From: Anaerobium acetethylicum
Lineage (GTDB): Bacteria > Bacillota > Clostridia > Lachnospirales > Lachnospiraceae
DNA length: 64,000 nt
Assembly (NCBI RefSeq): GCF_900096945.1
Contig: NZ_FMKA01000016.1
Span: forward strand, 23,255 to 87,254
Direction: 5' to 3'
In this document: positions 8,340 to 17,314 of the stretch, piece after piece
How the letters are laid out: every line of letters starts with the position of its first letter
How positions within the stretch are numbered: position 1 is the stretch's first letter
Position numbers and translations under genes: made by a program
The notes under the pieces: model-generated
Database searches by the model: none
Seen by the model: the letters and a program-made list of their open reading frames with translations, nothing else
What the model was told of the DNA's origin: nothing

Positions 8340-8771
8340 ATGTTTATGGGCGAATACAATCATACGATTGATTCAAAGGGCAGACTGATTATCCCTTCCA
8401 AATTCAGAGAAGTATTAGGTGATGAATTTGTAATAACAAAGGGATTGGATGGCTGTCTGTTCGTGTACCCAAATGACGAATGGCAGGCTTTCGAAGAGAA
8501 ACTGAGAACACTTCCGCTTACCAATAAAGATGCAAGGCAGTTTTCAAGATTTTTCCTGGCCGGAGCGGCAGCCTGTGAAGTCGATAAGCAGGGAAGGATT
8601 CTGCTTCCGATGGTTCTGAGGGAATTTGCAGAACTGGAAAAAGACGTGGTTCTCGTGGGCGTCCTGAGCAGGATCGAAATCTGGAGCAAAGCCAGATGGG
8701 AAAACAGCAATGTATTTGACGACATGGACGAGATTGCAGAACATATGGCAGATTTAGGACTGAGCATATAG
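8340..8771 (+). CDS. mraZ: Transcriptional regulator MraZ
   Basis: A 143-residue DNA-binding protein that regulates the division and cell-wall cluster. It has two AbrB-like swapped-hairpin domains with the signature DxKGR-ilP motif twice: DSKGRLIIP at residues 11-19 and DKQGRILLP at 82-90. The length is typical. It starts at ATG 8340 after AAAGAGGGTGCAGCT. It is the first gene of the cluster and is preceded by its own repeated operator, so negative autoregulation is likely. rsmH follows after 67 bases. Confidence 0.97.
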   Translation: MFMGEYNHTIDSKGRLIIPSKFREVLGDEFVITKGLDGCLFVYPNDEWQAFEEKLRTLPLTNKDARQFSRFFLAGAAACEVDKQGRILLPMVLREFAELEKDVVLVGVLSRIEIWSKARWENSNVFDDMDEIAEHMADLGLSI

Positions 8772-8838
8772 AAACATGCGGGGATTTAACGGACAGCCGG
8801 AAGAGGCATCCCAAAAACCTGACATCAGGAGGATAAAC

Positions 8839-9783
8839 ATGAGTTTTGAACATAAATCTGTACTATTAGATGAGACGATAGAAAATCTGAATATAAAACC
8901 GGACGGAATCTATGTGGATGGCACCCTTGGAGGCGGCGGGCATGCATGGCATGTGTGCAGCAGGCTTTCGGAAAAGGGACGGTTCATAGGGATCGACCAG
9001 GACGAGGCGGCAATCAAAGCAGCCGGCAAGAGGCTTGAGGAGTTCGGTGACAAGGTTACGATCATAAGAAGCAATTACTGTGACATGAAAGAAAAGCTTC
9101 ATGAAATCGGAATAGATAAAGTGGATGGAATATTGCTGGATCTTGGAGTTTCATCCTACCAGCTGGATACAGTTGAAAGGGGCTTCACCTACAGGGAAGA
9201 CACGGCTCTTGACATGAGGATGGACCAGCGGCAGGACAAGACAGCAAGGGATATCGTGAATGACTACAGTGAATTCGACCTGTACCGCATAATCCGGGAC
9301 TACGGCGAAGATAAATTTGCAAAAAACATTGCCAAGCATATAGCGAGAGCGAGAAAAGAAAAGCCGATTGAAACAACGGGGGAACTCATCGAAATCATCA
9401 AGGGAGCGATTCCGATGAAGCTGTGGATCAACAGCGGGCATCCGGCCAAGAAGACTTTCCAGGCACTCCGGATAGAGCTCAACAGGGAACTGGAAGTCCT
9501 GAAGAATTCCCTTGACGAGATGATAGATATCCTGAATGAAGATGGCAGGATATGCATCATAACATTCCATTCACTGGAAGACAGAATCGTGAAGACGATT
9601 TTCAGAAAAAACGAGAATCCTTGTACATGTCCAAGCGACTTTCCGATATGCGTTTGCGGGAACAAGTCAAAGGGCAGGGTCGTGACAAGAAAGCCAATCG
9701 CGCCTGGTGAAGAAGAGATCGCAGAAAACAAAAGAGCGAAAAGTTCAAAATTAAGAGTTTTTGAAAAACATGAAAACAGATGA
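8839..9783 (+). CDS. rsmH: 16S rRNA (cytosine1402-N4)-methyltransferase
   Basis: A 314-residue SAM methyltransferase that modifies C1402 in the ribosomal P site. It starts with [12 protein letters not shown] and has the SAM-binding loop [12 protein letters not shown], then [40 protein letters not shown], and the C-terminal [12 protein letters not shown] with KPIAPGEEE. An upstream in-frame ATG at 8776 would add 21 residues but has no good site; AGGAGG at 8827-8832 fits the start at 8839. Its position after mraZ is near-universal. Confidence 0.97.
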   Translation: MSFEHKSVLLDETIENLNIKPDGIYVDGTLGGGGHAWHVCSRLSEKGRFIGIDQDEAAIKAAGKRLEEFGDKVTIIRSNYCDMKEKLHEIGIDKVDGILLDLGVSSYQLDTVERGFTYREDTALDMRMDQRQDKTARDIVNDYSEFDLYRIIRDYGEDKFAKNIAKHIARARKEKPIETTGELIEIIKGAIPMKLWINSGHPAKKTFQALRIELNRELEVLKNSLDEMIDILNEDGRICIITFHSLEDRIVKTIFRKNENPCTCPSDFPICVCGNKSKGRVVTRKPIAPGEEEIAENKRAKSSKLRVFEKHENR

Positions 9784-9889
9784 TTCATATAGACAAAATC
9801 AGCTTATTTGCAGAAACAGACGGCTGAAAGCATCCGGTTGACAGCAGGGAATATTGATCGGAAATACTACATGCAGGGGGAGAAACAAT

Positions 9890-10408
9890 ATGTCGGCAGT
9901 TCAGAGAAACAGGTATATGACAGAAAGAAATACGGGTTATGTAAATGGAAATGTTGTCAGACAGCATGCTGTTCCGTTAAGGGAACAGAGAATCGGTGAA
10001 ATTGAGAAGGATGAGTCACGCAGAAGGGCCGCAAACAGAAACAGAGAGAAAGCACTGCAGATGAATGCCGGCTATGTATTCTTTTTGGCAATCGCAACTA
10101 TCATCACACTGTCAGCTTCTACGCTTTATCTGATGTTCCAGTCTGATATCACAAACAAAATTTCCAATATCGCAACCCTGGAAAGCCAGCTTGCTGATTT
10201 GAAATCAGATAATGACGAGGCTTATGGCAGAGTAACCCGTTCTGTGGATCTGGAATATGTAAAGCAGGTCGCGATCGGTGAACTTGGAATGGTTTATGCA
10301 AGTGAGGAGCAGGTAGTGCTCTATGAAAGCACAGAAGATGATTACGTCAGGCAGTATGCAGACATCCCTTCAGATGAGAAGTCCGGCCTTTCATCTTTGT
10401 TGAAATAG
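9890..10408 (+). CDS. ftsL: FtsL-like cell division protein
   Basis: A 172-residue single-pass membrane protein between rsmH and the PBP gene, where ftsL always sits. The N-terminal ~60 residues are basic and cytoplasmic (RRRAANRNREK). A hydrophobic helix follows (about 65-87, GYVFFLAIATIITLSASTLYLM), then a short heptad-like coiled coil (NIATLESQLADLKSDNDEAY) and a C-terminal tail with VKQVAIGELGMVYASEEQVVLY. FtsL pairs with DivIC/FtsB and FtsQ and activates septal synthesis. Sequence conservation in this family is poor, so the call rests on topology, coiled coil and position. The start was chosen for the AGGGGGAG site before 9890. Confidence 0.82.
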   Translation: MSAVQRNRYMTERNTGYVNGNVVRQHAVPLREQRIGEIEKDESRRRAANRNREKALQMNAGYVFFLAIATIITLSASTLYLMFQSDITNKISNIATLESQLADLKSDNDEAYGRVTRSVDLEYVKQVAIGELGMVYASEEQVVLYESTEDDYVRQYADIPSDEKSGLSSLLK

Positions 10409-10423
10409 AAGCAGGTGTAGAAA

Positions 10424-12442
10424 TTGAAGAATAAAGCAGTTAAAGTAAAGAAATTCACTCGCAGAATGCAAAAAAAACTTGCAGTATTATTTATTATGAT
10501 CATGCTGGCTTTAATTGGATTGGCAATGAGGATAACCCAGATACATGCCCAGAACGGCGAGAAATATGCAAAGCAGGTACTTTCGCAGCAGGAATACGAC
10601 AGCAGGACCCTTCCTTATAAGAGGGGGGACATCGTAGACAGGAAAGGAACTGTAATCGCCACAAGCGAAAAGGTCTATAATGTCATCGTGGACTGCAAGC
10701 TGATCAATTCTGATGAAGACTACGTGGAGCCGACGATAGCCGCTTTGATCAAATGCTTCGATGTTGAGGAGGCTGTTTTAAGGGAGGCCTTGGCGACAAG
10801 GGCAGACAGCCATTATTATGTCATGAAGAAGCAGCTTAGCTATGAGGAAATCCAGGATTTCGTCGTTTTGATGAATGACAAGGAGAACAACCCGGACATA
10901 AAGGGCGTATGGTTTGAAGAAGAATACCTCAGGAAATACCCGTATTCGACTCTTGCATCTGATCTCATCGGATTTACAGCCAAGGACAATGTCGGATACT
11001 GGGGGATTGAGGAATACTATAGCGAAACGCTGAACGGCACCAACGGCAGGGAATACGGATATCTGAATGATGATTCGAACCTTGAAAGGACCATCAAACC
11101 GGCTACGGACGGAAATACGGTCGTGTCGACAATTGATGTGAATATACAAAATATTGTAGAAAAGCATATCAAGATCTTCAATGAGACCCATAATTTTGAC
11201 GAAAGCGGATTGGGAAGCAAGAATACGGCCGTAATCATTATGGATCCCGATACGGGTGAAATACTTGCAGAGGCAAGCTACCCTGATTTTAATTTGAACG
11301 AGCCATATGATCTGTCATCGCTTTATACAGAAGAAGAAGTAAACGCGATGAGCAGCGAAACAAAAATGGAAACATTGAACGCCTTGTGGAGGAACTACTG
11401 CATCAGCGATACATTCGAACCAGGTTCGACTGCCAAGCCGTTCACGGTTGCGGCAGGTCTTGAGACGGGCAAACTTACAGGAAATGAAACATATGTCTGC
11501 GACGGAAGCGAGACTGTAAGCGGAAGCAAAATCAGATGCGTGAAAAGGACCGGGCACGGATTGGAAACGATTGAGCAGGCAATCATGAATTCCTGCAATG
11601 ATGCCCTGATGCAGATGTCTTATGCCATCGGCATTGATACATTTGCGAAATACCAGAGCGTTTTCGGTTTCGGTAAAAAGACGAATGTGGACCTTCCGGG
11701 AGAGGTGAATGCAGCCAATCTGATGTATACGGCAGACACGATGACTGCAGTTGACCTGGCTACGAACTCGTTCGGCCAGAACTTTAATGTCACTATGACC
11801 CAGCTTGCTGCCGGATTTTCATCGCTTATTAATGGCGGATATTATTTCCAGCCTCACGTGGTCAATAAAATTCTGGATGCAAACGGGGGGACTGTCAAAA
11901 CGATCAACCCGGTACTGCAGAAACAGACTATATCATTAGCCACATCTGAAAAGGTAAAACATTATCTTTACATGACGGTGCAGGAAGGTACCGGTAAAAG
12001 CGCAAAGGTTGACGGATACTCCATGGGTGGAAAGACAGGTACTGCAGAGAAGACACCGAGAGGCCAGGGGAACTATCTTGTCTCTTTCATTGGCTTTGCA
12101 CCGGCTGATAAGCCTGAAGTAGTCATCTATGTCGTAATCGACGAGCCGAATATTGAAAATCAGGCACAGAGCTCAATGGCAACGAATCTCGCCAAGGACA
12201 TCATGACTGAAGTATTGCCTTACATGAATATATTCCCGGATCAGGAAACAGCCGCAGAAGCAGAAGCAGCAGAAGCAGCAGAACCGGCTGCCGGCGGCAC
12301 AGAGGCTGCCACTGAAACCCAGGCGGAAACGCCAGCTGGAGAGTCGGAAACCCCTGCATCCCAGAATCAGGGCAGCGCAGAAGAGAACCTTGATCCTGAG
12401 ACAGGCGAATCCCTTGATCCAAATGCAAGTATATTTGAGTAG
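10424..12442 (+). CDS. Class B penicillin-binding protein (FtsI/PBP2B/SpoVD type)
   Basis: A 672-residue septal or sporulation transpeptidase. It has a membrane anchor at about 20-42, a PBP dimerisation domain with RGDIVDRKGTVIA, and a transpeptidase domain. Active-site motifs are STAK with Ser335 and Lys338, SCN near residue 390 and KTGTAEK near 538. The last ~65 residues after NIFPDQ are an Ala/Glu/Thr-rich low-complexity tail; there is no PASTA domain, which argues against a classic PBP2B with PASTA repeats. The start is TTG at 10424. Position between ftsL and mraY fits FtsI; the sequence alone cannot separate FtsI from SpoVD. A terminator follows. Confidence 0.92.
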   Translation: MKNKAVKVKKFTRRMQKKLAVLFIMIMLALIGLAMRITQIHAQNGEKYAKQVLSQQEYDSRTLPYKRGDIVDRKGTVIATSEKVYNVIVDCKLINSDEDYVEPTIAALIKCFDVEEAVLREALATRADSHYYVMKKQLSYEEIQDFVVLMNDKENNPDIKGVWFEEEYLRKYPYSTLASDLIGFTAKDNVGYWGIEEYYSETLNGTNGREYGYLNDDSNLERTIKPATDGNTVVSTIDVNIQNIVEKHIKIFNETHNFDESGLGSKNTAVIIMDPDTGEILAEASYPDFNLNEPYDLSSLYTEEEVNAMSSETKMETLNALWRNYCISDTFEPGSTAKPFTVAAGLETGKLTGNETYVCDGSETVSGSKIRCVKRTGHGLETIEQAIMNSCNDALMQMSYAIGIDTFAKYQSVFGFGKKTNVDLPGEVNAANLMYTADTMTAVDLATNSFGQNFNVTMTQLAAGFSSLINGGYYFQPHVVNKILDANGGTVKTINPVLQKQTISLATSEKVKHYLYMTVQEGTGKSAKVDGYSMGGKTGTAEKTPRGQGNYLVSFIGFAPADKPEVVIYVVIDEPNIENQAQSSMATNLAKDIMTEVLPYMNIFPDQETAAEAEAAEAAEPAAGGTEAATETQAETPAGESETPASQNQGSAEENLDPETGESLDPNASIFE

Positions 12443-12498
12443 GAAAGTGAAAGCTTCTAAATACCTTTTCGGGACCGCATGACTGTCTGGTTTCCTTC

Positions 12499-12556
12499 AA
12501 ATCCCATAAAAGTGGAACCATATATCAAACACTTTTATGGGATTTGTTTGTTTTAA
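12499..12556 (+). terminator. Intrinsic terminator after the PBP gene
   Basis: A perfect 16-bp stem (AAATCCCATAAAAGTG and complement) around a 15-base loop, followed by TTGTTTGTTTT. It divides the dcw cluster into an mraZ-PBP unit and an mraY-ftsQ unit. Confidence 0.88.
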
Positions 12557-12566
12557 CGGGAGTTCG

Positions 12567-12719
12567 GTTACTGTTCACTCCGTGACCAGTAACACGCTTC
12601 GCGATGCACAGAAATGGTTGAAATGCACCATTTCGTGCTGTAATCCTCGGGTTTTATGTGACTTTCGCTCCGCTGCACTCACAAAAACACCTCGCGCCGG
12701 ATGACGTATGAACAGTAAC
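12567..12719 (-). mobile_element. MITE-like repeat, copy 2 (153 bp), with exact 8-bp duplication
   Basis: It is bounded by an 11-bp perfect terminal inverted repeat, GTTACTGTTCA and TGAACAGTAAC, and flanked on both sides by the identical octamer GGAGTTCG (12559-12566 and 12720-12727). Read on the minus strand it contains GCGAGGTGTTTTTGTGAGTG, the same core as the copies at 7108 and 59552. The interior can fold on itself (for example ATGGTTGAAATGCACCAT). There is no coding capacity, so any mobility would need a transposase from elsewhere. Confidence 0.8.
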
Positions 12720-12727
12720 GGAGTTCG

Positions 12728-12878
12728 CTCATATATACACGAACCAGGTGATACAGGGTTGATAAATGGCAGAAAAAGAACTATACTAGTTGAAGATTGC
12801 AGAAGCAGAGGATAAAACGGTAAATTTTCCGGGAAAACATCCGATGTATAAATAGAAAAGAAATTAAGAGGTGCAGAA
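12728..12878 (+). other. Leader region of mraY
   Basis: About 150 non-coding bases between the repeat and mraY. A weak promoter may be present, but no clean -35/-10 pair stands out. AAGAGGTGCAG before 12879 is the mraY ribosome-binding site. Confidence 0.3.
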
Positions 12879-13835
12879 ATGAACAATTCATTTGTAATGC
12901 CGGCTCTTATTGCATTTGGCGTAAGCACGGCATTGAGTCCGGTAGTAATACCATTTTTAAAGAAGCTGAAATTCGGTCAGAACGTCAGAGATGACGGGCC
13001 TCAGTCCCATCTGAAGAAAAGCGGTACCCCCACAATGGGCGGGGTCATCATACTGGCGGGAATCCTGGCTTCATGCCTGTTTTATGTGAAAGATTATCCG
13101 AAAATAATGCCGATCCTTCTGATGACCCTTGGGTTTGGAATAATCGGATTTCTGGACGACTATATAAAAATCGTTAAAAAACGTTCCGAGGGGCTGACTC
13201 CCAGACAGAAAATGTTCGGACAGCTGCTTGTTACAGCAGTATTTGCCTTCTACATGCTGAAAATTTCGGATGTGGGCCTTGAGATGCTGGTTCCGTTCTC
13301 GGGCGGAAAATTCTGGGATATAGGGATTTTGGCAGTTCCTTTGATGTTCGTTGCCATCCTGGGCACTGTCAACGGGGCTAATTTTACAGATGGTCTTGAT
13401 GGCCTTGCTTCGACGGTAACAGTCGTAGTAGCAGGCTTTTTTACATTTACTGCATCAGCAGCGGGAAGCGGGATAGAACCAGTAACGGCTGCTGTCCTGG
13501 GAAGCCTGATGGGATTCCTGCTGTTCAATGTCTACCCGGCGAAGGTATTCATGGGAGATACGGGATCACTGGCACTGGGTGGCTTTGTTGCTGCAACCGC
13601 CTACATGCTGAGGATGCCGCTGTTTATACTGATCGTTGGAATCATCTATCTTGCAGAGGTTATTTCGGTAATGCTTCAGGTCACTTACTTCAAGAAGACT
13701 AGCGGCAAGAGGCTGTTTAAAATGGCTCCGATACACCATCATTTTGAACTGTGCGGATGGTCAGAGACGAGAGTAGTTGCAGTGTTTTCAATAATAACGG
13801 CTGTGTTATGCCTTGTGGCGTTGCTGGCCCTGTAA
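12879..13835 (+). CDS. mraY: Phospho-N-acetylmuramoyl-pentapeptide transferase
   Basis: A 318-residue, ten-helix membrane enzyme that joins UDP-MurNAc-pentapeptide to undecaprenyl phosphate, making lipid I. Signatures are DGPQSHLKKSGTPTMGG, FLDDYIK with the catalytic Asp pair, NGANFTDGLDGLAS, FMGDTGSLALGG, and the histidine motif KMAPIHHHFE. Length is typical. It is the first gene after an internal terminator and a repeat element, and is followed 15 bases later by murD. Confidence 0.98.
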   Translation: MNNSFVMPALIAFGVSTALSPVVIPFLKKLKFGQNVRDDGPQSHLKKSGTPTMGGVIILAGILASCLFYVKDYPKIMPILLMTLGFGIIGFLDDYIKIVKKRSEGLTPRQKMFGQLLVTAVFAFYMLKISDVGLEMLVPFSGGKFWDIGILAVPLMFVAILGTVNGANFTDGLDGLASTVTVVVAGFFTFTASAAGSGIEPVTAAVLGSLMGFLLFNVYPAKVFMGDTGSLALGGFVAATAYMLRMPLFILIVGIIYLAEVISVMLQVTYFKKTSGKRLFKMAPIHHHFELCGWSETRVVAVFSIITAVLCLVALLAL

Positions 13836-13850
13836 ATACGGAGGGAAGAA

Positions 13851-15212
13851 ATGGACTTTAAAGGTAAAAGGGTACTGGTAGCAGGTACCGGACTTAGTGG
13901 AATCAGTGCAGCCCGGCTGCTTGAAAAGAAACATGCAGAAGTCATTCTGTATGACGGGAACGAAGCCCTGAAGGAAGAAGACATAAGGAGCAGGTTCGAG
14001 GAAGGAACGGAAGCGGAAATCGTCATAGGAGAACTTCCGGACAGAATCGTCGATGCACTTGACCTGACGGTGTTCAGCCCCGGGATTCCTCTGGACACAC
14101 CGGCTGCTGTCAAGCTGAAGACGAAGAATGTTAAAATCTGGGGAGAAATCGAGCTGGCATACCAGGCAGGAAAAGGCAGGGTAGCTGCAATCACCGGTAC
14201 GAACGGAAAGACCACCACCACAGCCCTGGTGGGAGAGATCATGAAGAACTATTTTGACAGCGTTTATGTCGTTGGAAATATAGGTACTCCTTATACGGGC
14301 GCGGCTCTCGAAATGACGGACGACACGGTTACTGTAGCAGAAGTCAGCAGCTTCCAGCTTGAGACGATTGAGAACTTCAGGCCGGATGTAAGCGCGATCC
14401 TCAACATCACGCCCGACCATCTTGACAGACATAAGACGATGGAGAACTACATTGCGGAGAAAGAAAAGATTGCAATGAACCAGAGGAGCACAGACACCTG
14501 CGTGCTGAATTTTGACGACGCGGTGACCAGAAAGTTCGGGGAAGGCCTCCAGACGAAAGTACTTTATTTCAGCCGTTTTGAAGAGCTTCAAAAGGGCGTG
14601 TATCTGAAAAGCGGGGCGATCTGCTACAATGATGGCAGCCGCATAACGGAAATATGCCGGCTTGATGAACTGAAGCTGCTGGGAAGCCATAATCATGAAA
14701 ATGTAATGGCGGCAGCTGCAATCGGTATCAGCATGGGCGTTCCAATGGATGTAATCAGAAAGACGGTTAGAGAATTCGTAGCTGTCGAGCACAGAATCGA
14801 GTATGTGGCAGAAAAGAATGGCGTCAAATATTATAATGACTCAAAGGGAACAAATCCCGATGCTGCCATAAAGGGCATTCAGGCAATGGTCACTCCGACA
14901 CTTCTGATCGGCGGAGGGTATGACAAGAATTCGGAATACGAAGAATGGATTGAGGCTTTTGACGGCAAAGTCAAGCTGCTGGTACTGATCGGCCAGACCA
15001 GGGAAAAGATTGCGAAGGCAGCAGCTGACTGCGGATTTACGAACGTAAGGTTTGCAGACAGTTTGGAAGAAGCTGTTAAGATCTGCGCTGCCGAGGCAGT
15101 CAGCGGAGATTCGGTTCTGCTGTCGCCTGCATGTGCAAGCTGGGGGATGTTTAAGAACTATGAAGAACGAGGCAGAATGTTCAAGGAGTATGTCTATCAT
15201 TTAGAGGGGTGA
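13851..15212 (+). CDS. murD: UDP-N-acetylmuramoyl-L-alanine--D-glutamate ligase
   Basis: A 453-residue ATP-dependent amino acid ligase that adds D-glutamate to UDP-MurNAc-L-Ala. The N-terminal Rossmann domain (VLVAGTGLSGISAARLL) is followed by the ATP loop GTNGKTTTTALVGEI near 117-131, the central EVSSFQLE and NITPDHLDRH, and the C-terminal domain with EHRIEYV, YNDSKGTNPDA and LLSPACASWGMF. The last motif is typical of MurD. Genes for the other Mur ligases are not beside it. Confidence 0.97.
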   Translation: MDFKGKRVLVAGTGLSGISAARLLEKKHAEVILYDGNEALKEEDIRSRFEEGTEAEIVIGELPDRIVDALDLTVFSPGIPLDTPAAVKLKTKNVKIWGEIELAYQAGKGRVAAITGTNGKTTTTALVGEIMKNYFDSVYVVGNIGTPYTGAALEMTDDTVTVAEVSSFQLETIENFRPDVSAILNITPDHLDRHKTMENYIAEKEKIAMNQRSTDTCVLNFDDAVTRKFGEGLQTKVLYFSRFEELQKGVYLKSGAICYNDGSRITEICRLDELKLLGSHNHENVMAAAAIGISMGVPMDVIRKTVREFVAVEHRIEYVAEKNGVKYYNDSKGTNPDAAIKGIQAMVTPTLLIGGGYDKNSEYEEWIEAFDGKVKLLVLIGQTREKIAKAAADCGFTNVRFADSLEEAVKICAAEAVSGDSVLLSPACASWGMFKNYEERGRMFKEYVYHLEG

Positions 15213-15216
15213 TTAA

Positions 15217-16380
15217 GTGGCGCAGAGAATCAGAGAAAGACGAAGGAAAAATAAAGAAGGCCTGTATTTCGATTACAGCCTCCTGTTCATAGTGATATTC
15301 CTGGTGAGTTTCGGGCTGATCATGCTTTACAGCGCAAGTTCCTTCGAAGCCCAGGTCAAATTCGGCCACTCGTCCTATTATTTAAAAAAGCAGCTTTTAT
15401 GTACAGCAATAGGGTCTGCGTTTCTGATCATTCTGACTTTGATCGATTACCGATTCTGGCGTTTCCTGAGGATTCCCATCTACATTGTCGGCCTGTGCCT
15501 TATATTTCTTGTAAGGACACCACTTGGAATTACGGCAAACGGCGCAACCAGATGGGTCAGCCTGCCGGGCGGATTTTCCTTCCAGCCTTCTGAAGTCGCA
15601 AAGGTCGCCGTCATCATATTTTTCTCGGATGCTCTCTGCAGACTTGGAAAGAGCATACAGAAACCATCGTCTCTGGTCAAGCTGGCCATATACGGAATGC
15701 CGTTTCTCCTGGCGATCATGTTCCTGACAGACAATATGAGTACGACAATCATACTGGCGGGAATCATTTTTGTAATGATATTCGTTGCGACGCCACAGTA
15801 CGGAAGGTTCGTGGTCCTGGGACTCGGGGTGCTGGCTATTGCAGGAGGAATGATTTATGCCATTTCGGCAGAACTGATACCTTCGGAAATCAGCTTCAGG
15901 CTTGTAAGGATACAGACATGGCTGAATCCTGAGGCATATGCCCAGGAAGGTGGGTTTCAGACCATGCAGGCATTGTATGCAATAGGTTCCGGCGGCGTAT
16001 TTGGAAAAGGGCTTGGTAAAAGCATACAGAAGATTGATTTCCTCCCGGAAGCCCAGAACGATATGATATTTTCAGTAATCTGCGAAGAATTGGGCGTGGT
16101 CGGTGGAATTGCTGTAATACTCCTGTTCCTGCTTCTGCTCTGGAGGTTCATGATCATTGCCAATAATGCCCCTGATCTTTTTGGTTCCATGCTGGTGGTA
16201 GGAGTAATGAGCCATATAGCCCTGCAGGTAGTCTTCAATATAGCCGTTGTTACCAATACCATTCCGAATACGGGTATAACACTTCCGTTCATCAGTTACG
16301 GAGGGACTTCAGTAATATTCCTGATGGCAGAGATGGGGCTTGTGCTCAGTGTATCAAAGAGGATCAGGCTGGAAGACTAA
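15217..16380 (+). CDS. ftsW: SEDS-family glycosyltransferase FtsW
   Basis: A 387-residue protein with about ten membrane segments that polymerises lipid II at the septum together with the class B PBP. Motifs are FGLIMLYSAS, RWVSLPGGFSFQPSEVAK, EAYAQEGGFQTMQALYAIGSGG-like sequence ahead of GKGLGKS, FSVICEELG, and the C-terminal NTGITLPFISYGGTS. Start is GTG at 15217 behind GAGGGGTG, five bases after murD. Position in the dcw cluster favours FtsW over RodA or SpoVE, although SpoVE is closely related. Confidence 0.93.
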   Translation: MAQRIRERRRKNKEGLYFDYSLLFIVIFLVSFGLIMLYSASSFEAQVKFGHSSYYLKKQLLCTAIGSAFLIILTLIDYRFWRFLRIPIYIVGLCLIFLVRTPLGITANGATRWVSLPGGFSFQPSEVAKVAVIIFFSDALCRLGKSIQKPSSLVKLAIYGMPFLLAIMFLTDNMSTTIILAGIIFVMIFVATPQYGRFVVLGLGVLAIAGGMIYAISAELIPSEISFRLVRIQTWLNPEAYAQEGGFQTMQALYAIGSGGVFGKGLGKSIQKIDFLPEAQNDMIFSVICEELGVVGGIAVILLFLLLLWRFMIIANNAPDLFGSMLVVGVMSHIALQVVFNIAVVTNTIPNTGITLPFISYGGTSVIFLMAEMGLVLSVSKRIRLED

Positions 16381-16458
16381 ATAAGGATGAAATCATGCAG
16401 CTTGAAAGGACAAAATCCTGGACGGCTGTAAAATCAGAAAGGAGGTGGCGGCATCCGG

Positions 16459-17211
16459 ATGGAAGTAAATGGAAAACAGAAAGGAAGCACAAAGCTCGGG
16501 AAGGCAGTATTGATCATGCTGGGAGCGGCACTTGTTTTAGCGATACTCGTGCTGGGGGTCTTTACGATTACCGGACTTGAGATTGAAGGAAACGAGCATT
16601 ATTCAAAGAAAGAACTTGAAAAGCTTCTTATGCAGGAAAAGTTCGACAGCAATTCCCTCTATTTCTATTGGAAATATAAGTACGGAGAACCGGAAGAAAT
16701 CCCTTTTATTGATACCATTGAAGTGGAAATGCTGTCGCCCCACAAGCTGAAGGTCACTGTTTATGAAAAGGATATAGTGGGTTATGTTGAATATCTTGGA
16801 AACTGCATGTATTTTGACAAGGACGGAATCGTTGTAGAAAGCTCGGGTGAAGTGGTGGAGGGCTTTCCGCTGGTTAAGGGGCTGTCTTTCGATCACATGG
16901 TCCTTCACGAAGCGCTTCCGGTTGAGGATGCAGAGGTGTTTAAAATCATACTTAATCTGACGCAGCTTTTCAAAAAGTATAGCATCAAACCCGACAAGAT
17001 TTATTTCAGCGACGACCTGCAGATGACACTCTTTTTTGACAAGGCAAGAGTCCTGCTGGGGGATGATGGAAATATTAATGAAAAGATTGTGAGGCTGCAG
17101 AACCTGCTGCCTGGTCTGGAGGGACTTGAGGGCAGCCTGCATATGGAAAACTTTAGTGAGAATACCGAAAACATAACATTTGAAAAAAAGTCAAAGGCAG
17201 TGCAGAATTAA
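16459..17211 (+). CDS. ftsQ: FtsQ/DivIB-like cell division protein
   Basis: A 250-residue bitopic membrane protein. A short basic cytoplasmic tail leads to one hydrophobic helix (about residues 13-35), then a POTRA domain starting GLEIEGNEHYSKKELEKLL and a beta domain containing the conserved VYEKDIVGYVEYLGNCMYFDKDGIVVE. It pairs with FtsL and DivIC/FtsB in the divisome. Start at 16459 follows AGGAGGTGG. ftsA, which often follows ftsQ in other phyla, is absent; the next gene is ftsZ with its own promoter. Confidence 0.92.
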   Translation: MEVNGKQKGSTKLGKAVLIMLGAALVLAILVLGVFTITGLEIEGNEHYSKKELEKLLMQEKFDSNSLYFYWKYKYGEPEEIPFIDTIEVEMLSPHKLKVTVYEKDIVGYVEYLGNCMYFDKDGIVVESSGEVVEGFPLVKGLSFDHMVLHEALPVEDAEVFKIILNLTQLFKKYSIKPDKIYFSDDLQMTLFFDKARVLLGDDGNINEKIVRLQNLLPGLEGLEGSLHMENFSENTENITFEKKSKAVQN

Positions 17212-17233
17212 TTGCCGAAAACAAAAATTTGGG

Positions 17234-17262
17234 TTGATAAATTTTCAAATAAAAGATATTAT
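17234..17262 (+). promoter_or_regulatory. Sigma-A promoter of ftsZ
   Basis: TTGATA at 17234-17239 and TATTAT at 17257-17262, spacer 17 bp, about 50 bp before the ftsZ start. This gives ftsZ expression independent of the upstream dcw genes. Confidence 0.75.
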
Positions 17263-17314
17263 ATAAAGTAAAGATGTAACTTGGGACAAAGTAATTGTTG
17301 AAGGAGGAAATACC

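Noticed and set aside
12567..12719. Considered a CRISPR repeat or a riboswitch for mraY.
   Set aside because: There is a single unit without spacers; terminal repeats and flanking octamers fit an inserted element better.
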